A DNA stretch of 17,873 nucleotides. It comes from M55B118 sp041694275. GTDB lineage: Bacteria; Bacillota_I; Bacilli_A; Izemoplasmatales; Izemoplasmataceae. This document shows, piece after piece, positions 1 to 5,244 of the stretch (positions are counted from its first letter, which is position 1; each line of letters opens with the position of its first letter). A program made the translations under genes and the position numbers. Under the pieces are notes generated by a model that had not been told where the DNA came from, did not search any database, and saw only the letters and a program-made list of their open reading frames with translations. The DNA is taken from positions 1 to 17,873 of the forward strand of contig JASMTQ010000040.1 in the NCBI GenBank assembly GCA_041694275.1, given 5' to 3'.

Positions 1-1659
1 GGGGTTGTAGGTGTAGGCGCATTTTCCATCCTGTTCTTTGTAAAGACGTATTTTTAGTGCCTTTTTACCCTTGATTCTGTTTGCCTGTTCACCATACCCT
101 TCAAGAAAGTCCCTGACTTCCCTGTTTCTTTTTTCACGGATCTTTTGAAGGTCTTTGATGTTATCTTTTTCTTCTTTTGAATTTTTTGCTCTGGTGGTTT
201 CAATGACGATTTTGTCAAAGTCTCCGTATTTTTGAGTGAGTCTTTCTATGACTTTGAGTGATTCTCTGTGTGCTCTTTTAGCGATGGGGCTTAGAATCAG
301 GTTTTCATCAAGGGTGAGTTTATCTGGTGATTCAGGTTTTACAAGATTGTTTTCGGTGATGATCTCCATTTGGTTTTTTGATGTTTCGAGCATTTCTTCG
401 GTGATTTCGTAAATGGCCTTGAAAGAAAGTGAATGGTATTTTTCAAATCCTGGAAGATTGCTTAAATCTTCAATTAAATCCTTATCCAGATCAAGCTTTT
501 TTAGAGCCTGTTCACGTTCGCTTACTTTTTTATTGCTTGTAAGAATTTCTGAAATCCTGTCTAGCATCTTGTCTTTTCCAACAAGCGTATGATTATGAGT
601 GTTAAATACTTTAAGCAATCTCTGGTAGCCTTTGAATTCGGTTATGATGGGTTTGTTGCTTTTGTTGACTCTGAATCCTGATAGGTTTTCTTCATTAACG
701 TCGATGATTTTGCCTAAAGCTTTTGCTGGATTGTTCTTGGGTGACACATATCCTTTTTCGCGAATCACATCGATGATTTTTTGTTTTTCATCAATTGTTA
801 TTTTCTCTTCTTCACGGTTGATTATTTTGATGTTGTTAAGATCATTCAGAAAATTGAAAAGTTCTGCTGAAAATGATTCAAGTGGGGCACGAAGTTCATC
901 TTTATAGACACTGCAATGCCCACGCATTTCTTCAATCAGATTGACTTCTACCACTTCTCCGTTTTCATCGAGTCTGAAGCGTCCATATTGGCTTGGAGAA
1001 TCTTCTGACCCCGGACCTTCAGAGTAGTGGCGCTTTCTTTTGATGAGTTCAAGAACTTTATCTTTAAACATAGAAGATACGTCCTGATTGTCTAGCAGGG
1101 TTTTGACTTCTTCGATATAATCATCGGTTTTGAATATGTTTGCTTCTCCTCGTACCTGGCCTTTTTCCTTAAGCCTCTCGAGTTGGATTTCACACACGTG
1201 CTTGTGATTGTTTCTTAGAGCCATCGTATTCTTCGTTAGCATTTCCTTTAACTTGAGATCCTCTTTGGTTTGCTTCTCTTCAGATACGTCCACAGTATCA
1301 AGGGTCGACCCTCTTCTTTTGACGATGTGAAGAAGTGCGGTCGCAAGTTCTTCATCTGATAGTTTTTCCTTGAGACCCTTTACTCTGATTTCATAGGGAT
1401 TGTCCATTGGATGAAAGCCTTCTCCGATTACATTGTTTCTAAGGAGGTGTCTTTTCATCTCCAGGATTCTCTGGGTTCTTCTTCGTTTTACGCGTCTGGC
1501 GTGTCTTTTTTCTCTCCTTGTTTCATTGAGGGACGCATTGGCTTCTTCAAAAAGTCTCACCCCCGCATCCACGATGTCATGATCGGCGTCGATTATCCCC
1601 CATCCAACTGATGTGACCCCGATGTCGAGTCCTAAAATGTAGGTGTTATTCAAAATCAT
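1..1659 (-). CDS. cas9: Cas9 endonuclease, N-terminal part (cut by left window edge)
   Basis: Type II CRISPR RNA-guided DNA endonuclease, 553 codons visible and open throughout. The start ATG (1659-1657) follows an AAGGAAGG-type ribosome binding site. Residues 8-18 carry the RuvC-I motif (LGLDIGVTSVGWG, catalytic Asp12). An arginine-rich bridge helix follows at about residues 46-62 (RREKRHARRVKRRR). The recognition lobe fills roughly 70-460 and includes the KRRGS and KRHYSEGP stretches typical of Cas9. RuvC-II (KIVIETTRAKN, Glu487) follows. The visible part ends inside the start of the HNH domain (LYKEQDGKCAYT). Reaching HNH by about residue 540 fits a compact Cas9 rather than a 1,300-residue SpyCas9 type; subtype II-C or small II-A cannot be decided here. 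The HNH catalytic His and RuvC-III lie outside the window, as would cas1, cas2 and the array. The gene looks more AT-rich than the genes to its right, which would fit horizontal acquisition. Confidence 0.96.
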   Translation of the reverse strand, partial: MILNNTYILGLDIGVTSVGWGIIDADHDIVDAGVRLFEEANASLNETRREKRHARRVKRRRTQRILEMKRHLLRNNVIGEGFHPMDNPYEIRVKGLKEKLSDEELATALLHIVKRRGSTLDTVDVSEEKQTKEDLKLKEMLTKNTMALRNNHKHVCEIQLERLKEKGQVRGEANIFKTDDYIEEVKTLLDNQDVSSMFKDKVLELIKRKRHYSEGPGSEDSPSQYGRFRLDENGEVVEVNLIEEMRGHCSVYKDELRAPLESFSAELFNFLNDLNNIKIINREEEKITIDEKQKIIDVIREKGYVSPKNNPAKALGKIIDVNEENLSGFRVNKSNKPIITEFKGYQRLLKVFNTHNHTLVGKDKMLDRISEILTSNKKVSEREQALKKLDLDKDLIEDLSNLPGFEKYHSLSFKAIYEITEEMLETSKNQMEIITENNLVKPESPDKLTLDENLILSPIAKRAHRESLKVIERLTQKYGDFDKIVIETTRAKNSKEEKDNIKDLQKIREKRNREVRDFLEGYGEQANRIKGKKALKIRLYKEQDGKCAYTYNP

Positions 1660-1686
1660 CTTCCTTCCTTTTATAATGGTTTATTG

Positions 1687-1715
1687 AAAAAAGCCATACC
1701 AAATAAAGTATGACT
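1687..1715 (-). terminator. Intrinsic terminator between the short RNA and cas9
   Basis: On the minus strand AGUCAUAC pairs with GUAUGGCU (8 bp, one G-U) around a UUUAUUUG loop and runs into six U. There is no U tract on the plus-strand side, so it works toward cas9. Confidence 0.7.
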
Positions 1716-1779
1716 TTAAGAATTAAATGTTTTTTGTTAGCATCTTTAGCATATAGGTCCCTTCCCATAAAGCAATTAT
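1687..1779 (-). ncRNA. Short minus-strand RNA upstream of cas9, candidate tracrRNA
   Basis: A self-contained transcription unit of about 93 nt is bounded by an extended -10 promoter (ATTATA on the plus strand at 1786-1791) and an intrinsic terminator (1687-1715), immediately before the cas9 ribosome binding site. It contains an AU-only hairpin (UUUAA-UUC-UUAAA) just before the terminator stem, and a 5' half rich in GCUAA repeats (GCUAAAGAUGCUAAC). Position, size and architecture (possible anti-repeat, small hairpin, terminator stem) match tracrRNAs encoded next to cas9. Anti-repeat pairing cannot be tested because no CRISPR repeat is in the window. It could instead be an attenuated cas9 leader. 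Confidence 0.42.
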
Positions 1780-1785
1780 GAACTC

Positions 1786-1791
1786 ATTATA
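1786..1791 (-). promoter_or_regulatory. Extended -10 promoter of the short RNA/cas9 leader
   Basis: On the minus strand the sequence reads TGGTATAAT, a perfect TATAAT preceded by the TGn of an extended -10. The -35 (TATTCA at 17 bp, 1809-1814) is weak, as is common with extended -10 promoters. Transcription would start near 1779. Confidence 0.6.
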
Positions 1792-1859
1792 CCAAAAAAT
1801 TGATTAATTGAATAGGCTTACATTGAAGTTACAGAAAACCATCGCTAACACTTGTTTAT

Positions 1860-1888
1860 AAAATGCTTGAACGTCATCGCATTTTTTT
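1860..1888 (+). terminator. Intrinsic terminator upstream of the first riboswitch gene
   Basis: AAAATGC (1860-1866) pairs with GCATTTT (1879-1885), followed by a T tract on the plus strand. No gene precedes it on this strand. It may end an unannotated plus-strand small RNA or insulate the downstream promoter from read-through. Confidence 0.5.
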
Positions 1889-1915
1889 GATTAAATATTG
1901 ACTATGTGGTATTAT
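1887..1915 (+). promoter_or_regulatory. Promoter of the single-riboswitch secreted protein gene
   Basis: TTGATT (1887-1892), a 17-bp spacer and TATTAT (1910-1915). Transcription would begin near 1922, about 35 nt before the riboswitch. An overlapping TTGACT at 1898 has no well-placed -10. Confidence 0.55.
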
Positions 1916-1956
1916 ATAAGTAATCAAACTAATGCCCACATTTCTTTTGGGTGAAT

Positions 1957-2033
1957 AGGTTTGACAAAGCCAAACCCGGAGCAATCCGGCGACGGAAAAC
2001 TACAGGGTCTCTCTGAGACAGCCAGTTACCTTG
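1957..2033 (+). promoter_or_regulatory. c-di-GMP-I (GEMM-I) riboswitch, copy 1, translational type
   Basis: The core shows the GEMM-I order. A GCCAAACC segment leads into a CCGGA-GCAA-UCCGG hairpin whose GNRA tetraloop is the usual P2-docking loop. The ACGGAAAACUACAGG core comes next, then a second hairpin (GUCUC/GAGAC) and AGCCAGUUACC. P1 can form from AGGU-UU-GAC and GUUACCU. By Vc2 numbering the ligand contacts G20 and A47 correspond to G1969 and A1996. G at position 20 points to c-di-GMP rather than 3',3'-cGAMP. No U-tract terminator follows. Instead CCUUG (2029-2033) at the P1 3' strand can pair with the CAAAGG ribosome binding site, so ligand-stabilised P1 would free the site. This suggests translational ON control. 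Confidence 0.87.
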
Positions 2034-2054
2034 CTTATCACAAAGGAAGTGCTG

Positions 2055-2546
2055 ATGATGAAGAAAGTCATCGTCTTGAGTGCATTGGTTCTTTTTATTT
2101 TCAGTTTTTCATTTAAATTGTTTGCGGACTGGGATGATTCCAACAAACATAGATACGCTTTGAACCTTGAAGGGTATTATGTAGAAGATATGTCATCCAG
2201 TTATTCCAGCAACCAGCGCCTGGTCCCTGAAGGATCGCTGCTCACGGTTGGAGATATCGAACAGATTACCTATACCTACGAACTCATGGCCAAACCGGAT
2301 TACGATGTCGAAGCGGGTTTTAAATCTCTCGTACTAAAAACCGCAAAAGGCGAAGTCGAAGATGTCCACAACCTATTCAATATCGAAACTGAAATAATCG
2401 AACGCACTTCTTCTAATGAATCTTACGATGAACTGGTTGTAAAGGCAGTGATCACACTAAGTGCTCCTGAAAACAGTGAAGAGTCAAACTTTATCAAACA
2501 ACTCAACAGCTTTCAATTTGATGTTACATTAAATGCAAAAGAATGA
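2055..2546 (+). CDS. Secreted SipW-type cargo / matrix protein, paralogue 1
   Basis: Small exported protein of 163 residues. The ATG at 2055 (or 2058) is chosen because AAAGGAAG lies 5-8 bases upstream; an in-frame TTG at 2031 falls inside the riboswitch and lacks a ribosome binding site. It has Lys-Lys, a hydrophobic stretch (VIVLSALVLFIFSFSF), then FADW, matching the [FY]A-x-W signal-peptide end of the three exported proteins in the next operon. The mature part is about 140 residues, acidic and probably beta-rich. It shares the RLVPEG-x(8-10)-acidic-x-Y/F-x-Y pattern with the product at 2955-3554. No cysteine, catalytic motif or LPXTG anchor is visible. This resembles the broad TasA/CalY (camelysin) SipW-dependent class in layout, but membership is inferred from the signal region and the neighbouring peptidase. 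The gene is monocistronic, between its riboswitch and a terminator overlapping its stop codon. The processing enzyme is presumably encoded at 4580-5170. Confidence 0.85.
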   Translation: MMKKVIVLSALVLFIFSFSFKLFADWDDSNKHRYALNLEGYYVEDMSSSYSSNQRLVPEGSLLTVGDIEQITYTYELMAKPDYDVEAGFKSLVLKTAKGEVEDVHNLFNIETEIIERTSSNESYDELVVKAVITLSAPENSEESNFIKQLNSFQFDVTLNAKE

Positions 2547-2570
2547 TGCCCTTCGCATCGTTCTTTCTTT
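2541..2570 (+). terminator. Intrinsic terminator overlapping the stop codon of paralogue 1
   Basis: GAAUGAUGC (2541-2549) pairs with GCAUCGUUC (2555-2563), 9 bp with one U-G, followed by UUUCUUU. The stem contains the TGA stop, so the gene ends as a one-gene transcript. Confidence 0.8.
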
Positions 2571-2639
2571 ATAGTTCACTAGATTCATCGCTTTAAGAAG
2601 CCTTTTACAAAGAAATGTAATGATTTCAGTATAAATCTC

Positions 2640-2668
2640 TTGACATTTTAGAAAATACTATATATAAT
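2640..2668 (+). promoter_or_regulatory. Consensus sigma-A promoter of the fibre/SipW operon
   Basis: TTGACA (2640-2645), exactly 17 bp, TATAAT (2663-2668): a perfect housekeeping promoter. Start is predicted near 2675, giving an approximately 280-nt leader that contains two riboswitches. Control is therefore likely after initiation. Confidence 0.88.
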
Positions 2669-2677
2669 TTGTTCAAA

Positions 2678-2750
2678 CAATTAAAAACCGCCAAACCCGG
2701 AGCAATCCGGCGACGGAAAACTACAGGATCTCTCTGAGATAGCCAGTTGC
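2678..2750 (+). promoter_or_regulatory. c-di-GMP-I riboswitch, copy 2 (first of the tandem pair)
   Basis: Over about 65 nt the core is nearly identical to copy 1, with the same GCAA-capped hairpin. G2690 and A2717 are at the ligand-contact positions. Relative to copy 1, G to A at 2728 is matched by C to U at 2740, keeping a base pair in the second hairpin. P1 can form between CAAUU (2678-2682) and AGUUG (2745-2749). AGUUGC (2745-2750) is also the 5' arm of the following terminator. P1 and terminator are thus mutually exclusive, which predicts a transcriptional ON switch. Confidence 0.88.
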
Positions 2751-2770
2751 CTTGTGCAACTGTCTTTTTT
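2745..2770 (+). terminator. Riboswitch-controlled terminator of copy 2
   Basis: AGUUGC pairs perfectly with GCAACU around a CUUGU loop, then GUC and six U. The 5' arm is shared with the P1 stem of the riboswitch. Confidence 0.85.
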
Positions 2771-2806
2771 ATTACAAATGCCAGTGCACGCGTTGTTATT
2801 ACTTAC

Positions 2807-2878
2807 AATGTCAAAGGCACGAATGGTTCGTCCATTCACGCAAAGCTATAGGGCCCTCCAGGGTAGCCAGCTGTCATT
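2807..2878 (+). promoter_or_regulatory. c-di-GMP-I riboswitch, copy 3 (second of the tandem pair)
   Basis: A diverged GEMM-I element. The CAAAGGCACGAAUGG segment leads into a UUCG-capped hairpin, followed by the classical ACGCAAAGCUAUAGGG core and GUAGCCAGCUG end. Ligand contacts G20 and A47 correspond to G2816 and A2842, with the usual G2817-C2841 pair between them. P1 can form from AAUGUC (2807-2812) and GUCAUU (2873-2878) with one mismatch. Part of the 3' strand (AGCUGUC) is the terminator 5' arm, again predicting an ON switch. It differs enough from copies 1 and 2 not to be their recent duplicate. Confidence 0.87.
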
Positions 2879-2907
2879 AATCCTTTTTTGGATATGGCAG
2901 CTTTTTT
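2869..2907 (+). terminator. Riboswitch-controlled terminator of copy 3
   Basis: AGCUGUC (2869-2875) pairs with GGCAGCU (2896-2902). An inner AUCC/GGAU stem extends the hairpin, and a U tract runs to 2907. It shares its 5' arm with the riboswitch. Confidence 0.82.
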
Positions 2908-2954
2908 AATACCCATATCCGAAATAAGAGGTTTTATTTAAAAGGGGTGATGCT

Positions 2955-3554
2955 ATGCCGGGTGCCAGAAAGATACAACTGGGAATTCTAGCATTGCTAA
3001 TCGTCGGTTTTGTTTTCACCGTTTCAAGCGCTTTTGCCTACTGGCAGGAAGTAACGGTTTCCAACACCGTGGATGTCGTTGTCATCCAGGAAGGTGCGGA
3101 GTTGATTGTGGAGGATTTGAGTGAACTGGGTGAAGACAAGCGTCTTGTACCACAAGGACACAGATTTTACACAAGTGATGTGGACGAAGTCGAGTTTTCC
3201 TACAACGTAGGTATATCAAGAGAATTGATCAATACCGTCAATTTGCATGCAAGAGCCGTTGACATCACCATCGGTGGCGATGACACATACGCACACCTTG
3301 TGAGTATCAACATCATGGGACAAGGCGATACGGCAACCACTGATCTTTACAACGACATGATTACTGTCACGGCAATCGTGACGCTAATTGAACCGATTGA
3401 TGAAGCGGAAGCCATGCAAAAGGGTCTGGATAATGAGTTTGTAAACGTAGAGGATTCACAGGCCGCTTATGAAAGCATCAAGGGTGAGACCATCGAGTTT
3501 ACACTTGAATTCAGTCTTAGCAGCAAAGAAGAAAGCAACAATGATTCACAATAA
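2955..3554 (+). CDS. Secreted SipW-type cargo / matrix protein, paralogue 2
   Basis: First gene of the c-di-GMP-controlled operon, 199 residues. The ATG follows AAAGGGGTGA at a normal distance. A basic start (PGARKIQ) and hydrophobic segment (LGILALLIVGFVFTVSSAFA) end in FAYW, the shared cargo motif. The next stretch (SNTVDVVVIQEG) corresponds to the TVTIGE segments of the next two proteins. KRLVPQG aligns with QRLVPEG of paralogue 1 and GTLVPVG of paralogue 3, so the three are diverged copies of one family. The mature protein is acidic, predicted largely beta-strand, and lacks cysteines and a C-terminal anchor. The likely role is an extracellular fibre or matrix subunit processed by the downstream SipW-type peptidase. 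That role is inferred; the paralogy and export signal are seen. Confidence 0.88.
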   Translation: MPGARKIQLGILALLIVGFVFTVSSAFAYWQEVTVSNTVDVVVIQEGAELIVEDLSELGEDKRLVPQGHRFYTSDVDEVEFSYNVGISRELINTVNLHARAVDITIGGDDTYAHLVSINIMGQGDTATTDLYNDMITVTAIVTLIEPIDEAEAMQKGLDNEFVNVEDSQAAYESIKGETIEFTLEFSLSSKEESNNDSQ

Positions 3555-3595
3555 TATAAAAAATAAAAAAATTAAATTTTGAGGAGAGATTCATT

Positions 3596-4117
3596 ATGAA
3601 ATCAAGAAAAATGATTATCGCAGTATTACTATTTGCAGCACTCGCAGTATCAGGAGCCACTTTCGCCTTTTGGGCAAGCGGGGTCAACGGAAACAATGAT
3701 TCAGCAACCGGTACAGTCACCATCGGTGAAGGTGAAACCGTTGAAACAACCGTTACAGTAGCCGACGTAGGTGTTGATGGCACCCTTGTTCCAGTCGGTT
3801 ATGAAGAAAGCGGAGTAACAGTTAGCAACGAAGACAAGGAATTCACAGTTGTATGGGAAGGTACAGGTGCTACAGGCGCAACCGGAACATTGAATGTCAG
3901 TGTTACTTCACTAAGCCTCGGAACCTTGACACAGGCAGAAATTGAAAGCATGTTCACCGTTGATGTTTCAGCAACACCGTCCATTACTGCAGGAACTCCT
4001 TTGACTCACACCATCAACATCGAGTTCACCAATGAACCTGCAGACCAAGCCATGTATGATCAAGTAGCAAGTGGAAGTCTCGTTGTCACATTTGATTTCA
4101 CAGTCAACGCTGACTAA
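3596..4117 (+). CDS. Secreted SipW-type cargo / putative major fibre subunit, paralogue 3
   Basis: A 173-residue exported protein with a strong ribosome binding site (GAGGAG, 9 bases before ATG). The signal peptide (KSRKMIIAVLLFAALAVSGATFA) ends in TFAFW, closest of the four to the TasA/CalY type of SipW signal. The mature domain is rich in Thr, Val, Gly and Ser (TGTVTIGEGETVETTVTV), acidic, free of cysteine, with alternating beta-strand patterns and no catalytic motif. Low complexity, small size and the best ribosome binding site of the cluster suggest it could be the abundant structural subunit. The second half (ITAGTPLTHTINIEFTNEP... SGSLVVTFDFTV) has the strand pattern seen at the end of paralogues 1 and 2. 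It lies 41 bases after paralogue 2 across an A-rich gap, and 39 bases before the next gene. Confidence 0.88.
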   Translation: MKSRKMIIAVLLFAALAVSGATFAFWASGVNGNNDSATGTVTIGEGETVETTVTVADVGVDGTLVPVGYEESGVTVSNEDKEFTVVWEGTGATGATGTLNVSVTSLSLGTLTQAEIESMFTVDVSATPSITAGTPLTHTINIEFTNEPADQAMYDQVASGSLVVTFDFTVNAD

Positions 4118-4156
4118 TCAATTTAAAATTCAATGACAAACCAAGGAGGATGAACC

Positions 4157-4480
4157 ATGCGAAAAAACTTTAAAAAGACCAAAAGCAAAACACTTGTTCT
4201 AGCCATTTTATCGTTCATGGTCCTTTCTTCCTTGTTTACTGTAAGCGGATCCTATGCTTACTGGAGCAGCAATGTTTCAAATGCAAATTCGAGTGCTGTT
4301 GCCACTGTAACTATCGGAGAATGGACACAGGTTTTCGAGTGGGATTCTTCTACTACGTATGAACCTGGAGACATTGTCGAGAGAAACGGCACGCTTTATG
4401 AAGCCACTTCCTCGTTCTGGAGCAATATAACAACACCTGGTAGGGGCTGGTTCTGGCAATTTGGCTGGGATGCATTGTAA
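4157..4480 (+). CDS. Small secreted CBM5/12-type carbohydrate-binding protein with SipW-type signal
   Basis: A 107-residue protein with a near-perfect ribosome binding site (AAGGAGG). A basic N-terminus (RKNFKKTKSK) and hydrophobic core end in YAYWSSNVSNANSSAVATVTIGE, the same cassette as its operon partners. The mature part is then almost entirely one module: W-x(5)-Y-x(2)-GDIVERNGTLYEATSSFWSNITTPGRG-x-FW. This is the CBM5/12 (chitin-binding type 3) pattern of W, Y, GD-x-V, G-x-x-Y-x-A and a closing W. CBM5/12 domains bind chitin and related polysaccharides, usually attached to a hydrolase. Here there is no enzyme domain, so it may link the matrix to a glycan surface. The ligand is inferred from the family only. 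Confidence 0.85.
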   Translation: MRKNFKKTKSKTLVLAILSFMVLSSLFTVSGSYAYWSSNVSNANSSAVATVTIGEWTQVFEWDSSTTYEPGDIVERNGTLYEATSSFWSNITTPGRGWFWQFGWDAL

Positions 4481-4493
4481 GATTCATAAATTG

Positions 4494-4524
4494 GCACGAA
4501 AGACTATCTTTCGTGCTGATTTTT
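4494..4524 (+). terminator. Internal terminator between cargo genes and sipW
   Basis: GCACGAAAG (4494-4502) pairs perfectly with CUUUCGUGC (4508-4516) around ACUAU, followed by UGAUUUUU. No promoter with good -35 and -10 elements is visible between here and 4580. It therefore probably acts as a partial terminator, lowering peptidase expression relative to its substrates. Confidence 0.78.
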
Positions 4525-4579
4525 CTATATCATGAGTATGAAACGTCATTACGCATATACAAAGACCAAGAGGTGGATT

Positions 4580-5170
4580 ATGGACAATAAGAAAACAAGC
4601 AAAAAAGTCTTCAGGTGGATCAGATCCATTCTCTTTTTTCTGGTGGTCGGCATTCTGCTTTCTTATATTGTTATAGAAGCCTTCTTTCCGAGTCAAACCG
4701 TGAAAATCTATGGATTCAAGCCTTACGTAGTTCTTACTCAGAGCATGGAACCAGAAATCAATGTCGATGACGTGGTCGTCGTAACAAGACCGGACACAGA
4801 AACCCTTGAAGAAGGAGACATCATAACCTTTCTTGCGGATATCAACAACGACGGAGTGAAAAACATCGTTACACACTATGTCTATTCCATTGAAGAGGAT
4901 AGTTCCGGGGATTTAGAGATAAGAACCCGGCGACACTATGAAGATCCTGATGACATTTCTCCCGATCCCTGGCTCGTCACCGAAGAGGACGTGCTTGGAG
5001 AATATCTCTTTACTGTTCCAAATATCGGAGTGATCATTCGCTTTTTGCAAAGCCCGTTCGGCCTGGCGGCGATCACTGTCAACGCCCTCATAATCGGAGC
5101 CGTCGTCGTGCTTCTTAAAGGTGAAAAGAAAACGCCTGAAAACAAGGACGATGTCCAATCGTCACAGTAA
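4580..5170 (+). CDS. sipW: SipW-type signal peptidase I
   Basis: Membrane-bound serine signal peptidase of the ER/archaeal-like S26B type (SipW), 196 residues. The ATG at 4580 is chosen over in-frame 4532/4538 because AAGAGGTGG lies just upstream and the N-terminus then matches the family. An N-terminal membrane helix spans about residues 14-34. The catalytic Ser55 lies in YVVLTQSMEP and the general-base His99 in NIVTHYVY; a His base instead of Lys is the hallmark of this type. The C-terminal substrate domain carries ISPDPWLVTEEDVLGEY at about 126-142 (the family DP/VIG region). A second membrane helix covers about 160-180. In Bacillus subtilis SipW processes TasA and TapA. Here the substrates are presumably the four [FY]A-x-W proteins encoded upstream. 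It follows the internal terminator and precedes its inactive-looking paralogue. Confidence 0.93.
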   Translation: MDNKKTSKKVFRWIRSILFFLVVGILLSYIVIEAFFPSQTVKIYGFKPYVVLTQSMEPEINVDDVVVVTRPDTETLEEGDIITFLADINNDGVKNIVTHYVYSIEEDSSGDLEIRTRRHYEDPDDISPDPWLVTEEDVLGEYLFTVPNIGVIIRFLQSPFGLAAITVNALIIGAVVVLLKGEKKTPENKDDVQSSQ

Positions 5171-5176
5171 CCTATC

Positions 5177-5206
5177 AAGACTGCTTTCAAGGTGTTTAAC
5201 AGTCTT
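5177..5206 (+). other. Intergenic hairpin between sipW and the paralogue
   Basis: AAGACTG (5177-5183) pairs perfectly with CAGTCTT (5200-5206). It is followed only by CGGTTT, so it is a weak terminator at best. It may be an RNA processing or stability element. Confidence 0.35.
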
Positions 5207-5244
5207 CGGTTTATACAATCTCTGACATCAAGGGGGTGTTCGAA

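Noticed and set aside
632..1611. Plus-strand small frames in the left region
   Set aside because: They are antisense to the continuous Cas9 frame, which carries RuvC-I, bridge helix and RuvC-II motifs.
1736..1785. CRISPR repeat or array near cas9
   Set aside because: No directly repeated unit with spacers is present; the segment is better explained as part of the short minus-strand RNA.
2031..2054. TTG start extending the first secreted protein by eight residues
   Set aside because: It lies in the riboswitch 3' strand with no ribosome binding site; ATG 2055/2058 has AAAGGAAG upstream and gives a proper signal peptide.
1957..2878. 3',3'-cGAMP (GEMM-Ib) specificity for the riboswitches
   Set aside because: All three copies have G, not A, at the position corresponding to G20 of Vc2, which favours c-di-GMP.
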